Assembly: GCF_009765875.1 (NCBI RefSeq)
Contig: NZ_LMUP01000014.1
Coordinates: 186,001 to 250,000, forward strand
Length of the DNA: 64,000 bases
Source: Pedobacter sp. L105
Lineage (GTDB): Bacteria; Bacteroidota; Bacteroidia; Sphingobacteriales; Sphingobacteriaceae
Reading direction: 5' to 3'
Part shown: one piece after another, positions 42,792 through 51,223 of the stretch
Layout: each line of letters starts with the position of its first letter
Numbering within the stretch: the stretch's first letter is position 1
Made by a program: the position numbers and the translations under genes
The notes under the pieces: model-generated
Told to the model about the DNA's origin: nothing
Databases searched by the model: none
The model's input: only the letters and a program-made list of their open reading frames with translations

Positions 42792-43001
42792 TTAGCATGT
42801 GGTTACAGTACCTGTGGCACAAGTACCGGCAGAACAAAGACAAACGCAAGCACTGCAATTTCCAGGTGTAAGGCAACATTTGCGGTTCACACAGGCAGTA
42901 CCAGTAGGTACGGCAGGTGGGATACCACCGTCACCACCCCTGATGTTCTTTAGTTCCTTACGGCTAAAAATCTGTCCTTTATTAACTCCTTCTATTTTCA
43001 T
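42792..43001 (-). CDS. Double-glycine-leader, cysteine-rich peptide precursor
   Basis: A 69-residue precursor. The 23-residue leader MKIEGVNKGQIFSRKELKNI ending RGG has the amphipathic pattern and Gly-Gly cleavage site recognised by C39 peptidases; the FSRKELKNIRGG form is typical of Bacteroidota bacteriocin-type leaders. The 46-residue core starts DGGIPPAVPTG and carries nine cysteines (one Cys-Cys pair and clusters spaced by one to three residues) among small residues, with hardly any charge. C39 and VKOR-thioredoxin genes upstream on the same strand point to cleavage and disulfide formation. An odd cysteine count leaves one thiol free, used in a dimer, or modified. The product's activity is unknown. 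Confidence 0.8.
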   Translation of the reverse strand: MKIEGVNKGQIFSRKELKNIRGGDGGIPPAVPTGTACVNRKCCLTPGNCSACVCLCSAGTCATGTVTTC

Positions 43002-43130
43002 AACACAAAATTTATTAGATTTTTAATCTATCTCATCACGCACGATAGTCTATGCTATATATAATAATTATATATTCTTTATGGAATTTGCTCTGATAAG
43101 CATCAGTCTGTGATTATTTAATTCACCAGG

Positions 43131-43553
43131 TTAAAAGCTGGGAGAAAGTTGAATAATCAATACAACACCTTCAGAATGATCGGCAGTTTGCCAATGATTT
43201 AAAAATTCTGATTCAGAAAGTTTTAAGATTCCCTGGGCAGGATCTGCAACCTGATAAGTAGCTTTTTCTATTTCAAATAAAACGACAAAATGATTTTGGT
43301 TCCAATGTAAAATTATGGGAAGGCTTATTTCCCGGAGTATTTCTAAATTGATTTTCCTGCCCGAGGTAATAAATCCTAATTTTTCAGCAGCCTCACTGAT
43401 CCCCAGTAGAGTGGTGCCTTTATGCCTGATCCTGGAAATATTTTTCATTTGCCTGGAACTAAAAGTTTTGCCATAAAACTGTGCAATCATTCTTAAGCAT
43501 GTAGGCCCACAATCCTTTTGATACAATTGCTGATAGTAGGGAAATGGTTTCAA
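43131..43553 (-). CDS. Stand-alone C39 peptidase
   Basis: A 140-residue C39 cysteine peptidase, normally the N-terminal domain of peptide-exporting ABC transporters, here free-standing. The active site is intact: Q9 (oxyanion), C15 in KDCGPTCLRM, H88 in NHFVVLFE, D104 in VADPAQG. It should cut after the Gly-Gly of the adjacent precursor's leader. The start is TTG 43553, two bases after the upstream stop, so it depends on coupling. No ABC transporter is encoded in the window; none of the usual membrane or ATPase domains follow it. Confidence 0.88.
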   Translation of the reverse strand: MKPFPYYQQLYQKDCGPTCLRMIAQFYGKTFSSRQMKNISRIRHKGTTLLGISEAAEKLGFITSGRKINLEILREISLPIILHWNQNHFVVLFEIEKATYQVADPAQGILKLSESEFLNHWQTADHSEGVVLIIQLSPSF

Positions 43554-43555
43554 TG

Positions 43556-45148
43556 TTAATTAATTAAATATTTAAGATCTTCTAAACGATAAGGTTCGGG
43601 TAATTTATAACCATTGACTAAAATGGTCGGTGTAAAGGTGATTTCTGCCATTTCACACCATATTTTCTGTTTAATAAAAGCTGTTTCAACTGCTTCAGTT
43701 ATTTTTATAGGATAATTTTCGATCCAGCTTTCCTGTTTCTTATCATGTTGACTATACCAATCGTTTAACGCCTCCTGAACAACACTTCTATCTTCCAGTA
43801 CACTCAAGGCCATGATATGCTGAACTATATTTTTATGGGAATTATCATGCTTGTTACCATTAAAGAATATGATTTTCAGTTGCAATTCATCCCTTTGTTT
43901 AAGAAGCTGGTCGAGGAAATGATGTGCATCTGCGCAGGGACTGCAAAATAGATTACTAACCACAGTAATTACAGTTTCGGCGTTTGAATTGCCGATAATG
44001 ATAGGCATCATCTCATTATCCACCTTATAATAAGTTTGATTTGTCAAAAAACTCATAAACACATGGTTGTTGTATTTAATATATTTTAGCTGCTGCTGTA
44101 CAATTGCTATTTTGAATGCTTTTAAAAAAAATGGTTTTAATAAGGCCCATGTTAAAATTGGTAATAGAAAACAAAGGAAAAATGGGATAAGCAGGTTTGA
44201 TGGAAAAAAAGAACTAAAACTCCATGAATCGGGTCGTAAACTAAAAATAATAGCCTCTGTAATTAATAATACCTGAACAACACAACATAAAACACACCAG
44301 TTTTTCATCCTATACTGATAACTTATAGAATAAACCGTATAAGGTAAAGCCAGGAGATTTATCCAGGACAAGGCAGGGAGGGATATTGGAAAAATTAAAG
44401 CGGCTAAAAAAGAACCTGAAAAATAAAAAAAGCCAACCTCACTCCAGCTTAGCCAAGAGGTTAACTTTGCTGCCTTTGAATTAAGAATAGCATTACAATC
44501 ATTTTTGCCTGTTACATTGCATAAACTTCTAATCAATGCGTGATTAGCGTTTATACTTTGCATCAATAAGAATATACCGATAGTTACTCCTAATAGTTTA
44601 ATCAAACAAAGGAGTAAAGCTGACCAGTGAAAAGTATTTAAATTGAATAAGAAGACGAAAACACTCAATAGCGTAATCAAAAAGGCAGGTATAGTCGCCT
44701 GCTGAAGAGAAATCTGTATTTTATTTTGATAAAAATTTTTTTCACCGCTTTTTTCATTAGATTTTGCATGTAATATTATACCATCCCAGGATGCCAGAAA
44801 TTCTTTTTCAGAAAGCCTCAGATCTTTGTTTCTCTCATCAGAAAGGCTAAATACATGATTATAAATCCCTCGTACCAAAAGAAATTTGCCACGTCCCCTG
44901 GAAAAATGTGTAATGAAAGGAAAGGATAAATCAGACTGATCGTAACTTTTTACATCAACCTTGTATATCAGGTTATCCACATTCAGGTCCGTCAAACAAT
45001 CACTGATAGCTAATAGACTTGAAAATTCAGGATGGGATTCCAAATTTACTGAAAGTGTACTTTTATTTACTTTGACGTGTAGCTGGTCAAGTAACTGGTA
45101 AGTTACAGCTGCGCTGTTGCTAATTTTAGATTTAAAGATGTTCATCAT
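43556..45148 (-). CDS. Fused degenerate-C39 / VKOR / thioredoxin-like membrane oxidoreductase
   Basis: A 530-residue protein. Residues 10-128 follow the C39 fold pattern (HPEFSSLLAISDCL, NHVFSLSD, EKEFLASWDGI) but lack the catalytic Cys, so this part is likely a substrate-binding pseudo-peptidase. Residues 150-345 form a vitamin-K-epoxide-reductase-like membrane domain with C210, C218 and the redox pair C285-C288 (CVLC). Residues 375-530 are thioredoxin-like with C402-C405 (FCSPC) and cis-Pro region FTPTILVNG. The whole would pass electrons from a bound peptide to quinone and so form disulfides. It is the first gene of the peptide operon. Confidence 0.85.
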   Translation of the reverse strand: MMNIFKSKISNSAAVTYQLLDQLHVKVNKSTLSVNLESHPEFSSLLAISDCLTDLNVDNLIYKVDVKSYDQSDLSFPFITHFSRGRGKFLLVRGIYNHVFSLSDERNKDLRLSEKEFLASWDGIILHAKSNEKSGEKNFYQNKIQISLQQATIPAFLITLLSVFVFLFNLNTFHWSALLLCLIKLLGVTIGIFLLMQSINANHALIRSLCNVTGKNDCNAILNSKAAKLTSWLSWSEVGFFYFSGSFLAALIFPISLPALSWINLLALPYTVYSISYQYRMKNWCVLCCVVQVLLITEAIIFSLRPDSWSFSSFFPSNLLIPFFLCFLLPILTWALLKPFFLKAFKIAIVQQQLKYIKYNNHVFMSFLTNQTYYKVDNEMMPIIIGNSNAETVITVVSNLFCSPCADAHHFLDQLLKQRDELQLKIIFFNGNKHDNSHKNIVQHIMALSVLEDRSVVQEALNDWYSQHDKKQESWIENYPIKITEAVETAFIKQKIWCEMAEITFTPTILVNGYKLPEPYRLEDLKYLIN

Positions 45149-45447
45149 CGTTTTGATTAAATACAGGTTAATCCCTTAAAAAGGCACAAATTAGATGATT
45201 GGATTATATACTTTTTGGTTATTAAAATTACAAAATATATAAAGGGCTCCGTGTGACAGATTACCCATATACAGCTCTTGTAGACTATGTTACCTATGGC
45301 TGTTTTTAAATTGGTTATTGTCTGTAAATTAGTTTATAATCTTTCAGAAATTGATACCGGATAAATGTAGTTGAGATGAAATTGACTGAATGAATTTCGC
45401 ACGATTAAGATCGCTACGGGGATTAAACAAAGTAATTTATAGACCTA
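45149..45447. other. Divergent intergenic region between the peptide operon and the ATP-grasp gene
   Basis: About 300 AT-rich bases with no gene above 26 codons. It must hold the promoters for both directions, but no full TAnnTTTG box is seen on either strand. Confidence 0.4.
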
Positions 45448-46695
45448 ATGGAAAGACGCGATGGTATATTCGATATACTCATACGGGATATCGATGGCTT
45501 TAGTTTACGGGCTGTAAAAAAAAACACCGAAAGTAAAACTATCGAACTGTGGGCAGATCCGCTTTTGCTGTCAAATATATCGGGGTGGTTTGGAGCGTTA
45601 TTTATCAGGGCTATTCTCCGCGAATTAAATATTAATGAACATCATGTGTTTAGGTGGAGATTGGAAAATAAGTACATACAATATCTGGTCCTGAACAACT
45701 ATGCTCCAGGCTGTATGCCGAGAACCATTAGTTTATCTAAATTATTGTATAGCCCCAATGGGGTTTCAAAAACCCGGGAATTGTTTAAAAAAGGTTTTTT
45801 TCTTAAGAAAACTTTAGGATATGGTTCTTTTACTACCCATGATTTTGATAAGACAGCGGAATTTGAAGATATACTAAGTTCCCACCAGGAAACATATTTC
45901 TATAACGAAAAATGGATTTTACAGAAGAAATTGACCCTTGATACTGAATTTAGAGTGCACACTTTTAACAAGGATATAATATATGGTCTTACGTTTAAAA
46001 TACAGGGGCTAAATTCAATTGATAATTCTGATGCTGAGGAATTTGTAAAAGGCGTTTTAGAAAAATTACCGGATCAAATTTTACAGGGAACTCTAATAGG
46101 ATGGGATATTGGATTAACAAATAACAATAAATATTACGTGATAGAAGCCAATTTTACCGGGTTTCATCCAGAATTTGGTTATGGATTTCAAACTAGCGGA
46201 TATGTTGATGACCATCTATACGGACCGATTATTTGTGCATGGCTGAATAGCTATTTCGAAAATAAATATCGTGTATCTATTGCGTCGATTGAAAATAGCT
46301 TACTTTCAAATTTTTCTTTTTATAAAGAATGTCAGTTTTATCTTTCATTGTTTAGGAATCCAGATTTTGACACGATCAGAAATCATATTTCTCTTCCTGC
46401 TAGTGTCGTCTTACACTTAGGTGATGCAAGCAATTCCCGGTTGATCACGTTGATTACCTACTTCCAATTGGTGAACTTTGTAGATAAATATTATATTATT
46501 GTCCAAAAAGAACACTTTTCTAAAGTAAATGGCCTGTTTAAAGACAATCATCAAATCCAAATTTTGACTGATGATATTTTTTTTACACCAGCTCAATATC
46601 AATTAATCCAGCATTTAGGAGTTGAACGACGTAAACAGATTTGCCGTTATCATGCACGTAGCTTATTAAACAAAGAGCCTCGCATTCTTATTTAA
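45448..46695 (+). CDS. ATP-grasp-domain protein with C-terminal unknown domain
   Basis: A 415-residue protein. Residues 95-275 read as an ATP-grasp fold: FLKKTLGYGSF near the ATP-binding lysine, TLDTEFRVHTFNKDIIYGLTFK, and the metal-binding end GTLIGWDIGLTNNNKYYVIEANFTGF. The C-terminal 130 residues (VVLHLGDASNSRLITLITYF) look like a second alpha/beta domain. ATP-grasp enzymes join carboxylates to amines or thiols. The substrate is unknown; a peptide-ligating or modifying role near the precursor gene is possible. AT-rich codon use (ATA, TTA, AAA) differs from the housekeeping genes. Confidence 0.7.
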   Translation: MERRDGIFDILIRDIDGFSLRAVKKNTESKTIELWADPLLLSNISGWFGALFIRAILRELNINEHHVFRWRLENKYIQYLVLNNYAPGCMPRTISLSKLLYSPNGVSKTRELFKKGFFLKKTLGYGSFTTHDFDKTAEFEDILSSHQETYFYNEKWILQKKLTLDTEFRVHTFNKDIIYGLTFKIQGLNSIDNSDAEEFVKGVLEKLPDQILQGTLIGWDIGLTNNNKYYVIEANFTGFHPEFGYGFQTSGYVDDHLYGPIICAWLNSYFENKYRVSIASIENSLLSNFSFYKECQFYLSLFRNPDFDTIRNHISLPASVVLHLGDASNSRLITLITYFQLVNFVDKYYIIVQKEHFSKVNGLFKDNHQIQILTDDIFFTPAQYQLIQHLGVERRKQICRYHARSLLNKEPRILI

Positions 46696-46756
46696 CGTTG
46701 CTCAGAACTTTTTTATCTGGTTGCCTCAATCTAAATAACTATTTAAAGCTATTATT

Positions 46757-47995
46757 ATGGGACTCATTAATGATTATTATAGTTATTATAATGTTATTCT
46801 TTGGAAAAAGAATGGGGTTATCAGGCATTATGCAATGTATTTCTTAAGCTTTGAGTTTTTTGAAGAGGACTTTGATTATATTTTATTCTTAAAATTCGAT
46901 TTCCCGGACGCCTTTGTTAATTTAAATATTAAAGAGATCACGATAGCACTAGAATCGATTTATGCTCTTAACGAACATACTTTTGTCGTATTGACTACTA
47001 GAAAGGACCCTCCCTTGTTTTCTGAGAGTGCCGATGAATTTATCCACTCTTTTAGCAGTAGTTTTATTCACTTCAAAAATATAGCAGATAAGTACGGCAG
47101 AGATAAATTTTTGCAGAATGACCTGCTGTTTGAGCTGTTAAATCAGATCTTTAAAGGTAATTCAGATTTTAAAAATATTTTAGTAAAACAAATCCCTATT
47201 CAAAGCAGCCATGCATTGACTATGAATAATTGCGATGTAATTATTCCCCACAGAGGAAAGGACGCTTTTTTAAAAAACACATTATTTTTTTTAAATCAAT
47301 TAAAGCATATACACGTCTATGTAGGAATAGATCAGCCCTTATCCCAAGAAATAGTTAAACTGAAAGATGAATATTCCGGTTTTTCATTTTATAAATTTAA
47401 TCCTGATCCCGTTGGTCCCTATATCATACGCAATAATTTAATTGATAGAAGTAGTAATCATCTTATATTTTATCAGGATTCAGATGATGTTCCCTGTGCA
47501 GATCGGTTTGAAAGGATAGCTGCTTATATGGATTCAACTGGATGTCAGCTGTGCGGGTCACATGAACTTAGACTTGATTATTTGGAGAGAACTGTACGGG
47601 CACACCGATTTCCAACAAATGTTATTTCAGCATTGCAAAAAGTAGGAGGTCATCCGCTTTTTCATCCTACTTCAGCTATTACCAGAGAAGCTTTCTATCT
47701 GTGTGGGAAATTATCTGAAGAAAGAACTTTTGGAAACGATACTAAGTTTTTGTTACATAGTTTTTTTGTATTAGATAACATACGAAATATTGATGATTTT
47801 CTATACATCAGAAGGAGGCATGCAGAGTCTCTAACAACTTTTCCTGACACAATGATAGGATCTCCTGCCAGGGAACAATTATTATATGATTGGATAGGGG
47901 ACTTTGAACTAGTAAAATCTGGGTTATTAGAATTGGAGAATTCTAGTCTGAATTATCATGCGCCCCTATTTAAATTTAAGTCAGAAAAAATATAA
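46757..47995 (+). CDS. GT-A (family 2-like) glycosyltransferase
   Basis: A 412-residue protein. The C-terminal half is a family-2-like glycosyltransferase: CDVIIPHRGKDAFLKNTLFFL opens the Rossmann core, YQDSDDVPCADRFERI carries the DxD-like metal motif, and HPTSAITREAF with RTFGNDTKFLLH gives acceptor-site motifs. The N-terminal 150 residues are a separate domain of unknown type with many aromatic residues. It sits 61 bases after the ATP-grasp gene, and both are AT-rich. The acceptor could be a surface glycan or the nearby peptide; neither is shown. Confidence 0.8.
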   Translation: MGLINDYYSYYNVILWKKNGVIRHYAMYFLSFEFFEEDFDYILFLKFDFPDAFVNLNIKEITIALESIYALNEHTFVVLTTRKDPPLFSESADEFIHSFSSSFIHFKNIADKYGRDKFLQNDLLFELLNQIFKGNSDFKNILVKQIPIQSSHALTMNNCDVIIPHRGKDAFLKNTLFFLNQLKHIHVYVGIDQPLSQEIVKLKDEYSGFSFYKFNPDPVGPYIIRNNLIDRSSNHLIFYQDSDDVPCADRFERIAAYMDSTGCQLCGSHELRLDYLERTVRAHRFPTNVISALQKVGGHPLFHPTSAITREAFYLCGKLSEERTFGNDTKFLLHSFFVLDNIRNIDDFLYIRRRHAESLTTFPDTMIGSPAREQLLYDWIGDFELVKSGLLELENSSLNYHAPLFKFKSEKI

Positions 47996-47998
47996 TAA

Positions 47999-48023
47999 CT
48001 ATTTACTTTATAGAAGTAAATAG
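47999..48023 (+). terminator. Hairpin after the glycosyltransferase gene
   Basis: CTATTTACTT and AAGTAAATAG form a perfect 10-base stem with a 5-base loop immediately after the stop; the following sequence is AT-rich but has no long T run. Confidence 0.45.
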
Positions 48024-48088
48024 TATAGTCTTATTAAATATTTATTTACTAATTTACATTATTGAATTGTATCTCCTAATCAGTCGTT

Positions 48089-48436
48089 ATGAAATTACTT
48101 TTGGCATCTGTTATCATTACCTCAGTTGCGGTTTCCGTTTTTAGTCCTAAAAAAGAATTAAAAGGAGTTTACCAACCCATAAATCATGGGGATTTCCCGT
48201 CTCATTTACCTAAAATGCAATTTTCCTGTGCAGATTCTACTAAATATCGTGGAGATTCTATCGTTACTTTTTATGGAGACGCTATAGTATCTTACGCAGA
48301 TACGACTATCCGGGCAGAGGTGATCTCCGTTTACAGGAAGAAAAACAACTTAAAGGCATGGAAAAATGCCAGGGTAATCGTTAATAACAATCAGAAGGAA
48401 GTGAAGGGCTTAGATAGTTTAACCTATAAATTCTAA
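48089..48436 (+). CDS. Small secreted OstA-like protein
   Basis: A 115-residue protein with a signal peptide (MKLLLASVIITSVAVSVF). The rest repeats a beta-strand pattern (SIVTFYGDAIVSYADTTIRAEVISV, LKAWKNARVIVN, EVKGLDSLTYKF) like a short stretch of the OstA/LptA beta-jellyroll. The similarity is by eye only; it is too short to be LptA itself. It ends 25 bases before a convergent methyltransferase. Confidence 0.6.
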   Translation: MKLLLASVIITSVAVSVFSPKKELKGVYQPINHGDFPSHLPKMQFSCADSTKYRGDSIVTFYGDAIVSYADTTIRAEVISVYRKKNNLKAWKNARVIVNNNQKEVKGLDSLTYKF

Positions 48437-48461
48437 GCCCGGAAAGAATTTTTGATTTGGC

Positions 48462-49421
48462 CTAATTAATTTTATAGAGATAGAACGCAGCTGAATCTCC
48501 TCTATCAGTTAAATTAAGCCGCTCAGCATCACGCTCAAAAGTTTGTAATTCTGTTTGACTAAATACTTTTTCTATAGGGTAAATACTACTTGCGTTGCCA
48601 ACGGAAAATAAAGGAATGTCTTTTTTGTATAACTCACTTCCCCAAAATTGAAAACCTGTGGAATCAAATATGGTTTGCCTGATCTCAAATCCGGCTTGTT
48701 TGGCAAGAATTTCCATACTTTTTAAAGTATGAAGAAAATAGTGTCTTGGGGCATCCAGCTGTATCCAATCCCTTTGATATTTCTCCCAAACCTCTCCCAG
48801 AAGTGGGATTCTAATCATCAAACAGCCATCTCGCCTCAATAATTTGTTGCAATCTACCAAAACTTCTTTCTGCTGGTCAACATGTTCTAAAACATGGTGC
48901 ATCATGATCAGGTCATAAGAACCGGATTGCAGCTCGGACAGATCTTTTTTCATTACTTTAACACCGTGTCCGTGGTCAACTTCCTGGGGTAAGAATTTAT
49001 CTATACCTTCTACATTTTCAAATCCCTGGTTGAACAATTCACATATCAGTTGTCCTCTTCCGCAGCCAACATCTAAAATTTTATCATTTATTCCTGAGTT
49101 AATTGGTTTTAAATACTTTAGGGGCTCAAGGTTCTGCTTATACTTATTTTTCAATCTGAAACCGCTAAATAACCGTTTGATGATTGGGAACCTTTTTAAT
49201 GCTGGAATGACCTGGTTAAATGAGTAATAATATGGGGGATAATAGCTGGTAATGTTGAGGGGCAGTTCTGCTATTTGCAAACAGCCGCAGGATGAACATT
49301 CCTGATAACGAAATTCATCCCGGAAGCCAAACATCATTTCCCTGAAACGGTGCTCTTTTTTGAAGGGTGATTTACATATTCTGCAATTTTCAGCATAATA
49401 GTTTTGATTTTCTTTGGTCAT
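48462..49421 (-). CDS. Class I SAM methyltransferase with N-terminal zinc-binding domain
   Basis: A 319-residue protein. Residues 10-55 hold a four-cysteine zinc-binding region (CRICKSPF and CSSCGC) of the type before Methyltransf_13 domains. The SAM motif I is ILDVGCGRGQL, with MMHHVLEHV as motif IV and LRRDGCLMIRIP after it. Such proteins often methylate sugars or nucleotide-sugars in surface polysaccharide synthesis. I prefer ATG 49421 over an upstream TTG at 49457. Confidence 0.85.
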   Translation of the reverse strand: MTKENQNYYAENCRICKSPFKKEHRFREMMFGFRDEFRYQECSSCGCLQIAELPLNITSYYPPYYYSFNQVIPALKRFPIIKRLFSGFRLKNKYKQNLEPLKYLKPINSGINDKILDVGCGRGQLICELFNQGFENVEGIDKFLPQEVDHGHGVKVMKKDLSELQSGSYDLIMMHHVLEHVDQQKEVLVDCNKLLRRDGCLMIRIPLLGEVWEKYQRDWIQLDAPRHYFLHTLKSMEILAKQAGFEIRQTIFDSTGFQFWGSELYKKDIPLFSVGNASSIYPIEKVFSQTELQTFERDAERLNLTDRGDSAAFYLYKIN

Positions 49422-49862
49422 TTCAATTATGGTTTTCGCTAACCTATTGTCTATCAATACCCAAGAGACATTCCGGGTAATCAGGCTTTGCGTATTTACG
49501 AGGGGAAACGGCTAAATAATATTTAACGCTACAAATTTGCTTAATTTTTTTTATTGTGCCGAGTTATTTTTAACAAATCTTACAGAAATTTAGTTCGTCC
49601 ATTACTGCTAAAAGGACATCTTTCGTGACAGTAGAACCTCAGCATTTCATCCCGGGCCCGAAGAAAAATCGGGTGCAAGAATAGTTATATCTTAAACAAT
49701 ATCTTATCAAACTGATCCTTAAAGCAATGTAAATTTTCACGACAATTGGACTATAAACCAATTATCAGCTGAATTTTTGTAAATTAGTATGGTACTAGTT
49801 GAAACAGACATTGGAACTATAATTGCAGTACCCTAACAGACATATATTGTTGATTGAACTAA
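49422..49862. other. 441-base intergenic region before the kinase operon
   Basis: No gene is visible. It contains a GC patch (CCCGGGCCCG near 49651-49660) in otherwise AT-rich sequence, and a TATAATTG at 49818-49825 that is one base off the -7 consensus and could serve the kinase operon. Confidence 0.4.
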
Positions 49863-51200
49863 ATGAGTAAAGTATTTACGATTACTGAAGGTCTGGAGAA
49901 TATGGGCGCGTTGCGTACCGGAGGCCAGGGTTCAGTTTATAAAGGACGGCGTTTCGGCCCGATCCTTTCCGCAGTAAAGTTATTGCCTACACCCGTTCAT
50001 ACCGAAAGTGATGAGGATAAAAACTTCAGGAGTTTTCAGAATGAGGTAGAGAAATTAAAAAAGGTTAACGAAGAGCCTAACCCAAATGTGGTTAAGATAT
50101 TAAACTCAGGTATTACCGAAAGTGGTTCCTTCCCTTTTATAGAAATGGAATTTATTGAAGGGCCCGACCTGGAAGAGTTGCTGAAGGAACCGCACGACCA
50201 GATCTTTGAGGTAAAGGAAGTGATTAAAGTAGCCGATCACCTGGCCAATGCTTTGGCGCACTGCCATAAAGTAGCGGTAAAACACGGGGATATCAAAAGC
50301 AATAACGTGAAGTTTAACGTGGATACCGGCAATTATGTATTGCTGGATTTTGGTCTGGCAGCGATGTCTGACGAGCAGCGGAGAACCAGCATCAGGCATG
50401 CCGGTGCGATAGAGTTTATGGCACCTGAGCAAAGCGAAGGAGAGGTTCTTTTTGAAACTGATGTTTATAGTTATGGGGTGATCCTCTACGAATTGCTGGC
50501 GGGACAGGTTCCTTTTCCACTGCTGGACAACGGCCAGAAATCGCGCAATGATGTATTGGTTGGTCACCTGGAGCAACCGGTTCCGGATTTGCTGGAACTG
50601 CGTAAAGGACACTTCCCGGAAAGCTGGTCGGAACTGAAAAAAGAACACGAAATGCAGGTTCCGCAGTGGCTGTTAAGCGTGATCAGCAAGTGTTTGCAGA
50701 AAGCACCGCAGGATAGATATGCCAATGGAATGGTATTGCAGCAGGCAATCACACAGAGCAGTATCGCGGATACTGGAAACCGCATTGCTGATGTTTCAGG
50801 CACTTCTTTGCTGCAAATGGAAAATGACCGTTTGCAGAATTTGCTGTCTGGATATGAGGGAGCGGCAAAGGAGCAGCAAACAGGGGTAGTGGTTATTTCG
50901 AAACCAGTGTTCGCTGTGTTAATCATGGGCATTGCCTTTATGGCTGCCCTGCTTTGTTATTTCTTATTGTTCAGCCATCCTGCTAAACCCGTTAAAAAAG
51001 AAACCGTTAAAGGGAATATTACAACACCCGATACATCGGACGTCAATTCCCGGCGCAAAGGTTATGCCTGGGATAACAATAGGGATTCTACTGTGCAGGA
51101 TACAGCGGTAACGGAAGAACAGCCTATACAGTTAAAACCTGTTCAGCCGCAACCGCAACGGGATTCTACGCTGAACCTGGATACAACAGTACATTTTTAA
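49863..51200 (+). CDS. Hanks-type serine/threonine protein kinase, membrane-anchored
   Basis: A 445-residue kinase. The glycine loop is GGQGSVYKG (residues 20-28) with K39 (SAVKLL), the catalytic loop HGDIKSNN (D143) replaces HRD by HGD, then DFGLA (D162) and the MAPEQSEG activation-segment end. One membrane helix lies at about residues 345-370 (VFAVLIMGIAFMAALLCYFLLF), followed by an extracytoplasmic Thr/Pro/Gln-rich tail of about 75 residues with no PASTA domain. First gene of an operon with FHA and PP2C partners; it likely phosphorylates FHA-bound targets and cell-wall enzymes. Confidence 0.93.
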   Translation: MSKVFTITEGLENMGALRTGGQGSVYKGRRFGPILSAVKLLPTPVHTESDEDKNFRSFQNEVEKLKKVNEEPNPNVVKILNSGITESGSFPFIEMEFIEGPDLEELLKEPHDQIFEVKEVIKVADHLANALAHCHKVAVKHGDIKSNNVKFNVDTGNYVLLDFGLAAMSDEQRRTSIRHAGAIEFMAPEQSEGEVLFETDVYSYGVILYELLAGQVPFPLLDNGQKSRNDVLVGHLEQPVPDLLELRKGHFPESWSELKKEHEMQVPQWLLSVISKCLQKAPQDRYANGMVLQQAITQSSIADTGNRIADVSGTSLLQMENDRLQNLLSGYEGAAKEQQTGVVVISKPVFAVLIMGIAFMAALLCYFLLFSHPAKPVKKETVKGNITTPDTSDVNSRRKGYAWDNNRDSTVQDTAVTEEQPIQLKPVQPQPQRDSTLNLDTTVHF

Positions 51201-51223
51201 TCGCTTCATATAAAAAGAATTAA

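Noticed and set aside
42799..43026. Plus-strand open frame of 75 codons opposite the cysteine-rich peptide
   Set aside because: It is the antisense shadow of the peptide gene; it has no start context or operon partner, and its composition follows from the complementary Cys/Thr codons.
45448..46695. ATP-grasp gene as a graspetide (microviridin-type) ligase
   Set aside because: The nearby precursor has no acidic/Thr/Ser/Lys core motif typical of graspetides; its core is cysteine-rich with almost no charge.
42792..47995. Calling the region a glycocin cluster
   Set aside because: The glycosyltransferase is on the opposite strand in a separate unit with an ATP-grasp gene, and no C39-ABC exporter is present. 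The parallel is suggestive only.
49651..49684. GC-rich CCCGGGCCCG patch followed by AAAAATCGGG as a terminator or riboswitch
   Set aside because: The possible stem is only four bases with a long loop, and it matches no riboswitch I know.
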